Shown piece by piece: positions 15,175-25,432 of a stretch of DNA of 64,000 bases (the first letter of the stretch is position 1; every line of letters begins with the position of its first letter). A model generated the notes under the pieces. It saw only the letters and a program-made list of their open reading frames with translations, was not told the origin of the DNA and searched no databases. The translations under genes and the position numbers were made by a program. Where the stretch lies: the NCBI RefSeq assembly GCF_003363265.1, contig NZ_QRBF01000008.1, positions 144,092-208,091 on the forward strand. The letters run 5' to 3'. This DNA is from Dyella psychrodurans (lineage in GTDB: Bacteria > Pseudomonadota > Gammaproteobacteria > Xanthomonadales > Rhodanobacteraceae).

Positions 15175-18034
15175 CCAGCAGGGCCTGCTGTTCGTTGGAG
15201 AATGCCTGGTAGCGCTTCTGCCATTCCGAGGGTTGGTCGACGCGCGTGACCTGCACGGCCGTCACCTTGTACTCGGGACAATTCGTCGCCCAATCCGAGT
15301 TTTCCGTGGTGATGACGTTGGCGCCAGAACCGGGGAAGTGGAAGGTGGTGTAGACCACGCCCGGCTGCATACGCTCGGAAATGCGTGCACGCAGCACAGT
15401 TTGGCCTGCCCGGCTTTCCACGCCGACCCAATCGTCCTCCTTGATGCCGCGCTCTTCCGCATCGTGCGGATGGATTTCTAACCGATCTTCGTCGTGCCAC
15501 ATGACATTTGCCGTGCGACGCGTCTGCGCGCCCACGTTGTACTGGCTGAGAATGCGGCCCGTCGTGAGGATCAGCGGATGCCTGGCGTTGACCTTCTCCG
15601 TCGTCGGTACGTACTCGGTCAGCATGAAACGTCCCTTGCCGCGCACGAATTCGTTGACGTGCATCACCGGCGTGCCTTCGGGATGGTCTTCGTTGCAAGG
15701 CCACTGGATGGAGCCAAGCGTGTCGATCTTGTCGAAGCTCACCCCATGGAAGGTCGGTGTCAGGCGCGCGATCTCGTCCATGATCTCGGACGGATGCGAA
15801 TAGTGCATCGGATATCCCATGGCGTTGGCCAGCAGCTGCGTCGCTTCCCAGTCGGCGTAGCGCGCCTTCGGCTCCATCACCTTGCGCACGCGCGAAATGC
15901 GCCGCTCGGCGTTGACGAACGTGCCGTCTTTTTCCAGGAACGAACTCCCGGGCAGGAACACATGTGCGTACTTGGCCGTCTCGTTGAGGAAAAGATCCTG
16001 CACCACCACGCATTCCATGGCCTGCAGGGCCGCAGTCACATGCTGCGTATTCGGATCGGATTGCGCGATGTCCTCGCCCTCGATGTACAACCCCTTGAAG
16101 CTGCCGTCGATGGCGGCTTCGAACATGTTGGGAATGCGCAGCCCCGGTTCGTCATGCAGATGCACGCCCCAATCGGCTTCGAACGAGCCTCGCACGACCG
16201 GATCGCTGACGTGGCGATAACCGGTGAACTCATGCGGGAACGAACCCATGTCGCACGAGCCCTGCACATTGTTCTGACCGCGCAGCGGATTCACGCCCAC
16301 GCCTTCGCGGCCGATATTGCCGGTCGCCATCGCAAGGTTGGCGATGCCCATCACGGCGGTCGAACCCTGCGAATGCTCGGTGACACCAAGGCCGTAATAG
16401 ATCGCCGCATTGCCGCCGGTGGCGTACAGACGCGCAGCGCTTCGAACCATGGCGGCAGGCACGCCCGTCTCCGCTTCCATCGCTTCCGGGCTGTACTTGT
16501 CCTGCGACACGAAGGTGCGCCACTTTGCGAATGCCTCAGGCTCGCAACGCGCCGCCACAAACGCTTCATCCACCAGACCCTCGGTGACGATGACGTGGGC
16601 CAGCGTATTGAGAAGAGCAACGTTGGTACCGGGCTTGAGCTTGAGGTGGTAGTCCGCCTTGATGTGCGGCGTGCGCACCAGATCGATGCGGCGCGGATCG
16701 GCCACGATCAGCTTGGCACCCGCACGCAGGCGGCGCTTCATCTGCGAACCAAACACCGGATGCGCGTCCGTGGGATTGGCACCGATGACCAGCACTACGT
16801 CCGTCTGCTCGATGGAGTCGAAATCCTGCGTGCCGGCGGACTCGCCCATCGTGGATTTCAGGCCATAGCCGGTAGGCGAATGGCAGACGCGCGCGCAGGT
16901 GTCGACATTGTTGTTGCCGAAGCCGGCGCGAACCAGTTTCTGCACGAGATAGGTTTCTTCGTTCGTGCAACGTGAAGACGTAATACCGCCGATCGAGAAT
17001 TTGCCGTAGGTGGCCTGCAGCCGCTTGAACTCGCTGGCAGCATACGCAATCGCTTCCTCCCAGCTGACGATGCGCCACGGATCGCTGATCTTCTTGCGGA
17101 TCATCGGCGTGTTGATGCGATCAGGATGCGTGGCGTAGCCGATGGCGAATCGTCCCTTCACGCAGGAGTGACCGTGATTGGCATGGCCGTCCTTGTTCGG
17201 GACCATACGCACGATTTCCTCGCCTTTCATCTCGGCGCGGAAGCTGCAGCCGACGCCGCAGTAAGCGCACGTGGTGACCACACTGTGCTCGGCCTGGCCA
17301 CGATCGATCAGGGATTTCTCCGACAGCGTGGCCGTCGGGCAGGCTTGCACGCAGGCGCCGCAGGACACGCATTCGGAGTCCAGGAAACGGTTGTTCTGGC
17401 TGGCTGCAACCTTGGATTCGAAGCCACGACCTTGAATGGTCAACGCAAACGTACCCTGCACTTCATCGCAGGCACGCACGCAACGCGAGCAGACGATGCA
17501 CTTGGAAGGATCGAAGCTGAAGTACGGATTCGATTCGTCCTTGGCCACGAAATGCGGATTGGTGTCGCCCTGCTTCGTCTTCGCGAAGACGTGATTGGCG
17601 CCGTCGTAGCCATAGCGCACTTCGCGCAAGCCGACCACGCCGGCCATGTCCTGCAACTCGCAATGTCCGTTCGCCGGACACGTGAGGCAATCGAGCGGGT
17701 GATCGGAGATATACAGCTCCATCACGCCGCGGCGGATGTCCGCCAGCTTCGGCGTCTGCGTGCTGACCTTCATGCCTTCGACGACCGGCGTGGTGCACGA
17801 GGCGGGATATCCTTTGCGGTTCTCGATTTCCACCAGGCACAGGCGACAGGAGCCGAAGGCTTCGAGCATGTCGGTTGCGCAAAGCTTGGGAATGTTGATC
17901 CCGGCCTGCGCAGCGGCGCGCATCACGGAGGTCCCTTCCGGCACGGTGATGCTGCGGCCATCGATGCTCAGCGTGACCTGCACGTCGGATTTGACAGCGG
18001 GTGTACCGCGATCGATTTCGACGATGGACAACAT
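15155..18034 (-). CDS. fdsA: NAD-dependent formate dehydrogenase alpha (catalytic) subunit FdsA
   Basis: This 959-residue molybdoenzyme oxidises formate to CO2. In order it carries a 2Fe-2S domain (C52, C63, C66, C80), a His/Cys 4Fe-4S site (H112, C116, C119, C125), two ferredoxin-type clusters (C179-C189 and C222-C232), and the Mo/W-bis-MGD domain with its own 4Fe-4S ligands (C256, C259, C263, C291). The active-site position in ARVCHSP is cysteine (C384), not selenocysteine. Electrons pass to FdsB/FdsG and NAD. A 140-base gap carrying REP-like palindromes separates it from fdsB; fdhD overlaps its 3' end. Confidence 0.97.
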   Translation of the reverse strand: MLSIVEIDRGTPAVKSDVQVTLSIDGRSITVPEGTSVMRAAAQAGINIPKLCATDMLEAFGSCRLCLVEIENRKGYPASCTTPVVEGMKVSTQTPKLADIRRGVMELYISDHPLDCLTCPANGHCELQDMAGVVGLREVRYGYDGANHVFAKTKQGDTNPHFVAKDESNPYFSFDPSKCIVCSRCVRACDEVQGTFALTIQGRGFESKVAASQNNRFLDSECVSCGACVQACPTATLSEKSLIDRGQAEHSVVTTCAYCGVGCSFRAEMKGEEIVRMVPNKDGHANHGHSCVKGRFAIGYATHPDRINTPMIRKKISDPWRIVSWEEAIAYAASEFKRLQATYGKFSIGGITSSRCTNEETYLVQKLVRAGFGNNNVDTCARVCHSPTGYGLKSTMGESAGTQDFDSIEQTDVVLVIGANPTDAHPVFGSQMKRRLRAGAKLIVADPRRIDLVRTPHIKADYHLKLKPGTNVALLNTLAHVIVTEGLVDEAFVAARCEPEAFAKWRTFVSQDKYSPEAMEAETGVPAAMVRSAARLYATGGNAAIYYGLGVTEHSQGSTAVMGIANLAMATGNIGREGVGVNPLRGQNNVQGSCDMGSFPHEFTGYRHVSDPVVRGSFEADWGVHLHDEPGLRIPNMFEAAIDGSFKGLYIEGEDIAQSDPNTQHVTAALQAMECVVVQDLFLNETAKYAHVFLPGSSFLEKDGTFVNAERRISRVRKVMEPKARYADWEATQLLANAMGYPMHYSHPSEIMDEIARLTPTFHGVSFDKIDTLGSIQWPCNEDHPEGTPVMHVNEFVRGKGRFMLTEYVPTTEKVNARHPLILTTGRILSQYNVGAQTRRTANVMWHDEDRLEIHPHDAEERGIKEDDWVGVESRAGQTVLRARISERMQPGVVYTTFHFPGSGANVITTENSDWATNCPEYKVTAVQVTRVDQPSEWQKRYQAFSNEQQALLDAAEAP

Positions 18035-18062
18035 GATGGACTACCTCCTCAAAGATACGTAG

Positions 18063-18100
18063 CCCCTCTCCCCTTCGGGGAGAGGGGTTGGGGTGAGGGG
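18063..18100 (+). repeat. REP-like palindromic repeat, copy A
   Basis: A perfect 11-base inverted repeat (CCCCTCTCCCC / GGGGAGAGGGG with TTC loop, 18063-18087) is followed by GGTTGGGGTGAGGGG-type sequence to 18100. It lies 28 bases upstream of the fdsA start, between fdsB and fdsA. Together with copy B in opposite orientation it forms a BIME-like pair. Confidence 0.8.
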
Positions 18101-18162
18101 CCAAGGCTTGCCGGGAACATCAACAAAACTGTTCTTCGCACCCGCAACCTTGTCGCAAGATT

Positions 18163-18198
18163 GCCCCCTCACCCTACCCTCTCCCCAAGGGGAGAGGG
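18163..18198 (-). repeat. REP-like palindromic repeat, copy B (overlaps the end of fdsB)
   Basis: This is the reverse-oriented relative of copy A: palindrome CCCTCTCCCC AA GGGGAGAGGG at 18177-18198, flanked on its left by CCCCCTCACCCTACC. It overlaps the last codons and the stop of fdsB, so it contributes coding sequence. The two copies are about 62 bases apart. Confidence 0.8.
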
Positions 18199-19742
18199 TT
18201 CAAAATCTTTTCAAAATCTTCGGAAAAATGATCCAGCGCACTCAGCACCGGAAACGGCGCCATGCCGCCCAACGCGCAGAGCGAACCGGCCAGCATGGTT
18301 TGGCACAGGTCGCGCAGCAGCACTTCGTCACGCTCGCGTTCGGCGGTGCTTCCGGCAAGCATGCGGTCGATGACTTCGACGCCACGCGTCGAACCGATCC
18401 GGCACGGCGTGCATTTGCCACAGGATTCGATCGCGCAGAATTCCATCGCGAAACGCGCTTGCGCGGCCATGTCGACCGTGTCGTCGAACACCACCACGCC
18501 GCCGTGCCCCACCATGCCGCTGATGGCGGCGAAGGCTTCGTAATCTATCGGCGTATCCAACTGCGACACCGGAATATAGGCACCCAGCGGCCCGCCCACC
18601 TGTACGGCGCGTACCGGACGCCCGCTTGCGGTGCCGCCGCCGTAATCCTCGATCAATTCGCGCAGCGTCAACCCGAAAGCGCGTTCGACCAGACCGGGTC
18701 GTTTGACGTTGCCTGCCAATTGCAGCGGCAGCGTGCCGCGCGAACGTCCGGAACCGAAGTCGCGATAAAACGCCGCGCCACGGTCCAGGATGATGGGCAC
18801 ACTGGCCAGTGTGACGACGTTGTTGATGACCGTGGGTTTGCCAAACAAGCCCTGGATCGCGGGCAACGGCGGCTTGAAGCGCACCTGCCCGCGCTTGCCT
18901 TCCAGACTTTCCAGCAACGAGGTTTCCTCGCCGCAGATGTAAGCGCCCGCTGCCATGCGCACTTCCAGATGGAAAGCCTTGCCGCTGCCGCAAACGTTGT
19001 CGCCGAGATAACCGGCGGTCTTGGCTGCATCGATTGCCGCTACGAGCGCACGCTGCGCATGCGGATATTCGATGCGCAGATAGATGTAGCCCTGCGTGGC
19101 ACCGACGGCCAACCCGGCGATGGTCATGCCTTCGATCAGCACGAACGGATCGCCTTCCATGATCATGCGATCGGCGAAGGTACCCGAATCGCCTTCGTCG
19201 GCGTTGCACACGATGTATTTTTGATCGGCACCGGCGTCGAGGCATGTCTTCCACTTGATGCCGGCGGGAAACGCCGCACCGCCGCGGCCGCGCAATCCGG
19301 AATCCGTCACCGCCTGCACGAGGGCGGACGGCGCCATCTTCAGCGCCGCCGCAAGTCCGCGATAGCCGCCATGCGCACGGTAATCCTCAAGGCTTCGCGG
19401 ATCGACGATACCTACACGTGCAAAAGTGAGACGCTGCTGGCTCTTCAGCCATGCAATCTCTTCGGTGGGACCCAAGGCCAGGACGTCTTCGCCACCGTGC
19501 AGGAAGTCCGCATCGAACAGACCGGAAACATCGCCAGCCTGCACAGGCCCGTATGCCACGCGACCTTTGGCGGTTTCCACCTCCACCATCGGTTCCAGCC
19601 AATACAGGCCACGCGATCCGTTGCGCACGATACGCACATCGATACCGCGCGAGGCGGCTTCAGCGGCGATCACCGTCGCCACCGACTCCGCGCCCAGCGA
19701 CAACGCGCTGGCGTCGCGCGGCACGTATACCGTCACGCTCAT
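18174..19742 (-). CDS. fdsB: NAD-dependent formate dehydrogenase beta subunit FdsB (FMN, NADH site)
   Basis: This is a 522-residue NuoF-like subunit holding FMN, the NAD site and a 4Fe-4S cluster. An N-terminal thioredoxin-like 2Fe-2S-type segment leads into the flavoprotein with [16 protein letters not shown], the [10 protein letters not shown] nucleotide motif, [17 protein letters not shown] and the cluster ligands [12 protein letters not shown]. The start overlaps the fdsG stop by four bases. Its last residues (LNPLPLGRG) and TAG stop are encoded by a REP-like palindrome, suggesting the natural C-terminus was rewritten by repeat insertion. Confidence 0.96.
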   Translation of the reverse strand: MSVTVYVPRDASALSLGAESVATVIAAEAASRGIDVRIVRNGSRGLYWLEPMVEVETAKGRVAYGPVQAGDVSGLFDADFLHGGEDVLALGPTEEIAWLKSQQRLTFARVGIVDPRSLEDYRAHGGYRGLAAALKMAPSALVQAVTDSGLRGRGGAAFPAGIKWKTCLDAGADQKYIVCNADEGDSGTFADRMIMEGDPFVLIEGMTIAGLAVGATQGYIYLRIEYPHAQRALVAAIDAAKTAGYLGDNVCGSGKAFHLEVRMAAGAYICGEETSLLESLEGKRGQVRFKPPLPAIQGLFGKPTVINNVVTLASVPIILDRGAAFYRDFGSGRSRGTLPLQLAGNVKRPGLVERAFGLTLRELIEDYGGGTASGRPVRAVQVGGPLGAYIPVSQLDTPIDYEAFAAISGMVGHGGVVVFDDTVDMAAQARFAMEFCAIESCGKCTPCRIGSTRGVEVIDRMLAGSTAERERDEVLLRDLCQTMLAGSLCALGGMAPFPVLSALDHFSEDFEKILNPLPLGRG

Positions 19743-20239
19743 GTCGCCTCCGAATGCAGCCAGACGTCGAAACTTTCGGGCGTCACTCGGCCCTTCAACT
19801 CGTCATCGATCATCATCGCGGGCGAACACGCGCAATTGCCAAGGCAGTAAACCGGTTCGAGCGTCCACGCACCGTCTTTGGTGGTTTCGTGAAAGTCCAC
19901 GCCCAGCCGTTGCTTGATGTGCTGCTCCAGCTTCGCGGCGCCCATCGACTGACAGGACTCGGCACGACACAGATAAATGATCCGCTTGCCCGCCGGCCGC
20001 GTGCGAAAGAAGTGATAGAACGTGACGACACCATGTACGTCGGCACGCGACAGATTCATTTCGCGCGCGATGAGCGGGATCGCATCTTCCGGCACATAAC
20101 CCAATGCAGCCTGGATGCCGTGCAGCACGGGTAGCAGCGCACCCGGCTGATCCTTCAGCCGGGTGGTTACGTCGAGTACCGCATCGCGGATGTGCTCGTC
20201 GATCTGCGGCAGCGACGTAACGTTCTTCACCGATTTCAT
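19739..20239 (-). CDS. fdsG: NAD-dependent formate dehydrogenase gamma subunit FdsG
   Basis: This is a 166-residue NuoE-like thioredoxin-fold protein with one 2Fe-2S cluster. The ligands are in CRAESC (about residue 105) and CLGNCAC (about 145). It starts [19 protein letters not shown]. It passes electrons within the FdsABG complex. It begins ten bases after the MFS gene stop, so the transporter and dehydrogenase are one transcription unit. Confidence 0.96.
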   Translation of the reverse strand: MKSVKNVTSLPQIDEHIRDAVLDVTTRLKDQPGALLPVLHGIQAALGYVPEDAIPLIAREMNLSRADVHGVVTFYHFFRTRPAGKRIIYLCRAESCQSMGAAKLEQHIKQRLGVDFHETTKDGAWTLEPVYCLGNCACSPAMMIDDELKGRVTPESFDVWLHSEAT

Positions 20240-20249
20240 GCGATCTACC

Positions 20250-21893
20250 TCAGAACAATGCGGCCGCTTTGCTGAGGGCGATCCATACGCCGATCAGGAA
20301 AGGAATGCCTACCAGCGCCCAGGCGATGATGCCTACCACGCCGAAACCTCCACGCGCTGCCTCGTTGGCCGTTGCCGTGACCTGCGGCGCTTCATGCTGT
20401 AGCGAACGTTCGCGCGCGAGTTCCTCAGGTGTCATATGGTGCGCCTCCTTGACCGGCTTGACCAGCAAGTTGGCAATCAGGCCGATGAGCAGCAATCCCG
20501 CCAGGATGTACAGCGTGCGGTCGTAAACGAGATTCTTTGCGACGCCCGCATCCAATTGCGCCTGACGTACCGCCGCGATCAGGAACGGACCCACGATGCC
20601 CGCCACGGACCAAGCGGTGAGCAGACGTCCATGAATGGCACCGACCATTTGTGTACCGAAAATGTCCGCCAGGTAAGCAGGCACGGTGGAGAAGCCACCG
20701 CCGTACATCGAAATGATCACGCACACGGCAATCACGAACAGCGCGGCCTGCCCGGCGTGTCCCAGCGTCGGCAGGCTGCAATACAACGCAATGCCGAGCA
20801 CGAAGAACACCAGATAGGTGAGCTTGCGTCCGATGAAGTCCGACGTGGAGGCCCAGAAGATGCGGCCGAGGCTGTTGAACAGGCTGATCAAGCCGACCAG
20901 ACCGGCGGCGGACGCCGCAATCGCAGCTTTTTGCACAGCGGTCAGCGTGGCGGCACCGCCGAGGCCGAGCAGGCGACCGCCGAAGACTTCCTGGAACATC
21001 GGACTGGCCATCGCAAGCACACCGATGCCGGCCGTCACGTTCATGCACAGCACGATCCAGAGCATCCAAAACTGCGGTGTTTTCCACGCGCGATTCAAAT
21101 GCACGTGCTTAGTGGTGATCAAAGGATTGGTGGTTGCCGACGGCGTCCAGCCAGCCGGTTTCCAGCCGCTCGGCGGCACCCGGAAGCCGAACGCGCCTGC
21201 CGACATGGCAATGACATAGAGAGCCCCCATCACCATCAAGGTACTCGCCACACCCGCTACATCGCCGCGCGCGAAATGCGCCATCAAAACCACTGCAATC
21301 GGTGCACCGATCATCGCACCGCCACCAAAACCCATGATCGCGAAACCGGTCGCAAGACCACGACGATCGGGAAACCATTTGATCAAGGTGGATACCGGTG
21401 TGATGTAACCGATCCCAAGACCGATGCCACCCAGCACACCGCAACCTAGGAAGACCAACCACAACTGATGCATCGACACGCCGATACCGCCGATCACCAG
21501 TCCACCGCCCCAGCACAACGCCGCTATAAACCCGGCTTTACGAGGCCCTGCGTGCTCCAGCCATCCACCCCAGATCGCGGCTGAAATGCCGAGCATGGCG
21601 ATAAATGTTTCAAAAATGTGCGTCACGGCCGGCACGGTCCAGTTGCACGAGGTGGCAGACAGCTGACTGAAGAATCCCAGACTCTCGCAACTTGGCGCGC
21701 CAGGTATCAGCTTGCTCATCGGCAGCCAGAACACGGAGAAACCGTAGGCCATGCCGATGCACAAATGGATGGCCAAAGCCGCAGGCGGCACCAGCCAGCG
21801 ATTGAAGCGCGGTCCTGCAATGGTGCGTTCCCTTGCCAACAATCCCGGCGCCGCTCCCCCGGACGCCGATACAGCTTCAGGCACGACAGTCAT
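20250..21893 (-). CDS. MFS transporter, oxalate/formate antiporter (OFA) family
   Basis: This is a 547-residue inner-membrane protein with about 12-13 hydrophobic segments. I chose ATG 21893 ([13 protein letters not shown]) because GGAGA lies seven bases upstream; a longer frame to 21935 has no ribosome site. OFA features are the Gly-rich helix [28 protein letters not shown] and the later [14 protein letters not shown]. Position as first gene of the formate dehydrogenase operon suggests formate or oxalate uptake or exchange, feeding the cytoplasmic enzyme. The substrate is inferred from context. Confidence 0.87.
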   Translation of the reverse strand: MTVVPEAVSASGGAAPGLLARERTIAGPRFNRWLVPPAALAIHLCIGMAYGFSVFWLPMSKLIPGAPSCESLGFFSQLSATSCNWTVPAVTHIFETFIAMLGISAAIWGGWLEHAGPRKAGFIAALCWGGGLVIGGIGVSMHQLWLVFLGCGVLGGIGLGIGYITPVSTLIKWFPDRRGLATGFAIMGFGGGAMIGAPIAVVLMAHFARGDVAGVASTLMVMGALYVIAMSAGAFGFRVPPSGWKPAGWTPSATTNPLITTKHVHLNRAWKTPQFWMLWIVLCMNVTAGIGVLAMASPMFQEVFGGRLLGLGGAATLTAVQKAAIAASAAGLVGLISLFNSLGRIFWASTSDFIGRKLTYLVFFVLGIALYCSLPTLGHAGQAALFVIAVCVIISMYGGGFSTVPAYLADIFGTQMVGAIHGRLLTAWSVAGIVGPFLIAAVRQAQLDAGVAKNLVYDRTLYILAGLLLIGLIANLLVKPVKEAHHMTPEELARERSLQHEAPQVTATANEAARGGFGVVGIIAWALVGIPFLIGVWIALSKAAALF

Positions 21894-22086
21894 GTTCGTC
21901 TCCGTAAAAAGGTCGGAACTGCTGATGCATCGCATGGGCGACGCGCATGACTTTAACTGAAGCGTTGCGGCAACGCTTGCGGCTCAACCGGCACCTTTAC
22001 CGCTGCGCAACATGTCACATTCGTACGTACATGTGGCGATATGCCAACCGCATGTATGCAGCTGAAATTTTGAGTCAGCCATACAG

Positions 22087-22114
22087 CTGCACGACCGCAT
22101 GTGCGGTCGTGCAG
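22087..22114. promoter_or_regulatory. 28-bp perfect palindrome upstream of the transporter/fds operon
   Basis: CTGCACGACCGCA and TGCGGTCGTGCAG are perfect 13-base arms around TG. It sits 53 bases beyond the stop of the BNR-protein gene and about 195 bases upstream of the transporter start, both on the minus strand. No T-run follows on the minus strand, so it is either a weak terminator or an operator for the fds operon. The same gap (21894-22166) holds two smaller inverted repeats, AGCGTTG-CGG-CAACGCT (21961-21977) and CACAT-N10-ATGTG near 22016-22035. No confident -10/-35 pair was found. Confidence 0.55.
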
Positions 22115-22166
22115 TGCAATATCGGCGGCATCGCTCGCAACGCGAAAGTGCTGCGAGCATCGCAGA

Positions 22167-25100
22167 TCAGGGCACGTCGTCCGAATCGGCCGGACCTTCG
22201 ACGTGAATCTGATCCGCCATCGGCACGGTAACGGTCTTCATGCCTGCGGCATGCAGATGATCGTTCAAGGTTTTCAGATCGGCATTGCGGATCGACTGCC
22301 ACTGCGCAAGAGCCTTGTCGAGATTGCTCTTGTATTCGGCAAAGGCCTGCCGTTGGCCATCGGTCGGTGCGCGGTCGGCGCCTTCCACATCGGTGGCGAT
22401 GGCAGTAAGCGCGTCGTTCATCGCCGAAAGATTGGTGGATATTTCGGCGTCGCCCGACACCAGCGGATCGGTCTTCTTGCCAAGCGCGGCGACTTCATCA
22501 CGCAAGGATTGATGCGAGGCATCGCTGCCCAGCTTCTTTTGCAGCTCGCCCAGCTGATTGCGCACGGATTCCACTTCGCCGTCGCCCTGCCAGACCTGCT
22601 GCAAGGCATTGCCGATCTCACGCGAGAACGACAGGCCGGCCGCCAGCGCATCCCGATCGAGCGTGACACGCGGGTCCATGGTGACGGTCAACGGCGCACG
22701 ATACGACTTGCCGTCGACGGTCAGCACCACCTGATAGTTGCCCGGCAATACCAGCGGTCCCTCGGGGGTGAGCGGCGTATCCGAATCCCAGGTCGCGGCG
22801 ATGCTGTAGCCGTACAACAATGCCTGCGGACGCGGGTAACGCAGGTCCCACACGAAGCGGTGCGCGCCGGCGCTCGTGCCCAGCGTTTGTGGCGAACCCA
22901 GCCAGCCCTTGGCGAAATAGCGTTCGGCAGGCAGTTCGGCAGGTTTGTCGTTACTGGAGAAATGACGTACCGGCTTGCCGTCGCTGTCGAGGATGTCGAG
23001 CGTCACCGCTCCCTTCGCGGCGCTTGCGAGGCGGTAGTCGATGATGGCGCCGGCCGGCGGATTCTTGCCCAGCGGCTCGTCCGGCGGCAGCGGCGTATCG
23101 CGATTTTCGTTTGCGCGCACGCGCACCGTGGTCGCAGGCGTGTACAGCATGGTTTTGCCCGCCGCATTCGCCTGGGCCTGACGCAGCGGCGTGATGTCGT
23201 CCAGGATCCAGATCGCACGACCTTGCGTGCCGGCGATCAGGTCATTGCCATGCACCAGCAGATCGCGCACCCAGGCGGTAGGCAGGTTGCGCTGCATGGA
23301 TTGCCAGTGCGCACCGTCGTCAAACGAAACGAACACGCCACGGTCGGTACCCGCGAACAGCAGGCCTTCGCGCTGCGTATCGGCGCGGACCACGCTCAAG
23401 AAATCATCTTGAGGCAAACCGGCGGAAATATCGGTCCAGGTCTTGCCGTAATCGTGCGTGCGCCAAACATGCGGGCGGAAATCGTCCTGGCGATGATTGT
23501 CGGCTGCGATATACGCCGTGCCCGCATGTAGCGCTGAAACATCGACGGAGCTGACAATGCCCCACGTCGGCAAGTCTTTCGGCGTGATGTTCTTCCACTG
23601 CTTGCCGCCGTCGCGCGTCACCTGGACGGAACCGTCGTCGGTGCCGATCCAGATTTCATCGTTATCCAGCGGCGACGGTGCGATACTGTAGATCACGCCA
23701 TAACCGCAATCGTGCGCCTGCTGTGCGGTGGGGTTGCCGTCGCAACCGGTGGCACCCTCTTTCTTGCTGCTGAGATCGGGACTGATGATGTCCCAATGCT
23801 GTCCCTGATCCGTGGTACGGAACAACACCTGCGCCCCCATGTACAACGCATACGGTGGTTTGGCGGAGAACGCGATCGGCGTGATCCACGTGTAGTGGTA
23901 TTTGAAGTTGGTCGGCCGCTGCCCGTAACTGCTGACCGGCCACGGCGTCACGTTCTGCACGACGCCGGTGACACGATCCCAGCGCGATACGCGTCCGCCG
24001 AGACCGGAGCCGTAAACGATGTTCGGATCGGCGGGATCGGGCAGATCGTAATCGCGCTCGTCGCCGCCGACCGGGCGCCAGTCGCGATAGGAAATGGAAC
24101 CGTAGTCGCTGCGGCTGGCAATGCCGACCGTGCCCGAATCCTGCTGGCCGGAGTAAATCCAATAAGGAAACTGGTTGTCCGCGCCGAGGTGATAGAACTG
24201 ACCCGTGGGCTGGTTGTACCAGCTTCCCCAGGTCTGCCCGCCGTTCACGGTAACGACTGCGCCCTGATCGCTGGCGGCGATCATGCGCTGCGTATTGCGC
24301 GGATCGATCCACAAGAAATGATAGTCGTCGCCACCGGGCGCACCTTTGAACACGTCCCAGTGCTTTCCGCCGTCATCGGAACGCCGGATGGATTGTCCCG
24401 CCGAATAAATGCGATCGCGATCGGTGGGATCGACGGTGATGCGGCTGAAGTAATCATTGGGCAACCACGATTCGTGGCTCACCGCCTGCCACGTCTCACC
24501 GCCATCATCCGAACGATACAGGCCGCTGTCCTTGCGCGATGTCGCGTTGTTGACCACCGCGTAAACGCGACCTCCCGTGGTTGTCGCAAGACCGATGCGC
24601 GCAAGCGAACCCGTGGGCCAGCCATGGCCGCTGATGCGCTTCCAGGTGACACCGCCATCGACGGACTTGTACAAACCGCTGCCCGGCCCCGCATTGGGCT
24701 GGAAATACGACAGCCACGGATAGTTGCGCACTTGCCACGCTGCCGCGTACACGATGTTCGGATGGGATGGATCGGCCGCGAGATCCACCACGCCCGTGTC
24801 GGCATCGACGAACAAAGTCTGCTTCCACGTCTTGCCGCCATCGGTGGAGCGATAGACACCGCGTTCCTTGTTCGGCCCGAAGTAATGACCCAGCGCACCG
24901 ACAAGCACTGTGTTCGCATCGTGCGGATCGACCAGAATCGCGCCGATATGCTTGGTTTCTGCCAGACCCATGTGCTGCCAGGTCTTGCCGCCGTCGGCGG
25001 AGCGATACACGCCGTTGCCCGCCGCCACGTCGTAGCGCGCGGCAACCTGGCCGCTACCCGCGTAGACCACGTTCGGATTCGAGGATGCCACCGCGATGGC

Positions 25101-25394
25101 GCCGATCGACGCCGCGGATTCCTTGTCGAAGGTGGGCATCCAGGTGCGGCCTGCGTCGGTGGTCTTCCAGACGCCGCCGCCCGCCGTGCCGATGTAGAAC
25201 GTATCGGGCCGGCTGGGATCGCCCGCCGCCATCGTCGCCCAGCCACCGCGGAACGGTCCGACCTGGCGCCATTGCAGCGCGCCGGTCACGTCATCCGATT
25301 TCGGCAGATTGTCCGCGTACAGCGGCGCGGCGCCGGCAAGCAACCACGCACAGGCGATGGCCGATAGGGGGCGAAGCAGAGAACGTGTCGACAT
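22167..25394 (-). CDS. Exported BNR/Asp-box repeat protein (sortilin/VPS10-like beta-propeller)
   Basis: This is a 1075-residue protein with a signal peptide (MSTRSLLRPLSAIACAWLLAG...ADN). I count about 11 Asp-box motifs of the form S/T-x-D-x-G-x-T-W (KTTDAGRTW, RSADGGKTW, RSDDGGETW, ...) spread over the first 750 residues, giving a beta-propeller. A C-terminal region of about 300 residues follows. The start at 25394 is preceded by GGGAG; frame extension to 25574 reads through the receptor 3' end and is not real. It follows the TonB receptor by 38 bases in the same direction. It is a paralogue of the gene at 27853. Such proteins are often labelled glycosyl hydrolases, but no catalytic residues are recognisable, so I assign no reaction. 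Confidence 0.88.
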   Translation of the reverse strand: MSTRSLLRPLSAIACAWLLAGAAPLYADNLPKSDDVTGALQWRQVGPFRGGWATMAAGDPSRPDTFYIGTAGGGVWKTTDAGRTWMPTFDKESAASIGAIAVASSNPNVVYAGSGQVAARYDVAAGNGVYRSADGGKTWQHMGLAETKHIGAILVDPHDANTVLVGALGHYFGPNKERGVYRSTDGGKTWKQTLFVDADTGVVDLAADPSHPNIVYAAAWQVRNYPWLSYFQPNAGPGSGLYKSVDGGVTWKRISGHGWPTGSLARIGLATTTGGRVYAVVNNATSRKDSGLYRSDDGGETWQAVSHESWLPNDYFSRITVDPTDRDRIYSAGQSIRRSDDGGKHWDVFKGAPGGDDYHFLWIDPRNTQRMIAASDQGAVVTVNGGQTWGSWYNQPTGQFYHLGADNQFPYWIYSGQQDSGTVGIASRSDYGSISYRDWRPVGGDERDYDLPDPADPNIVYGSGLGGRVSRWDRVTGVVQNVTPWPVSSYGQRPTNFKYHYTWITPIAFSAKPPYALYMGAQVLFRTTDQGQHWDIISPDLSSKKEGATGCDGNPTAQQAHDCGYGVIYSIAPSPLDNDEIWIGTDDGSVQVTRDGGKQWKNITPKDLPTWGIVSSVDVSALHAGTAYIAADNHRQDDFRPHVWRTHDYGKTWTDISAGLPQDDFLSVVRADTQREGLLFAGTDRGVFVSFDDGAHWQSMQRNLPTAWVRDLLVHGNDLIAGTQGRAIWILDDITPLRQAQANAAGKTMLYTPATTVRVRANENRDTPLPPDEPLGKNPPAGAIIDYRLASAAKGAVTLDILDSDGKPVRHFSSNDKPAELPAERYFAKGWLGSPQTLGTSAGAHRFVWDLRYPRPQALLYGYSIAATWDSDTPLTPEGPLVLPGNYQVVLTVDGKSYRAPLTVTMDPRVTLDRDALAAGLSFSREIGNALQQVWQGDGEVESVRNQLGELQKKLGSDASHQSLRDEVAALGKKTDPLVSGDAEISTNLSAMNDALTAIATDVEGADRAPTDGQRQAFAEYKSNLDKALAQWQSIRNADLKTLNDHLHAAGMKTVTVPMADQIHVEGPADSDDVP

Positions 25395-25432
25395 GATGAC
25401 TCCCCATGACAAGATGAAAAACCGAAACCGCG

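Noticed and set aside
15155..18034. Selenocysteine at the formate dehydrogenase active site
   Set aside because: The frame has no internal TGA, and the active-site position is an ordinary cysteine codon.
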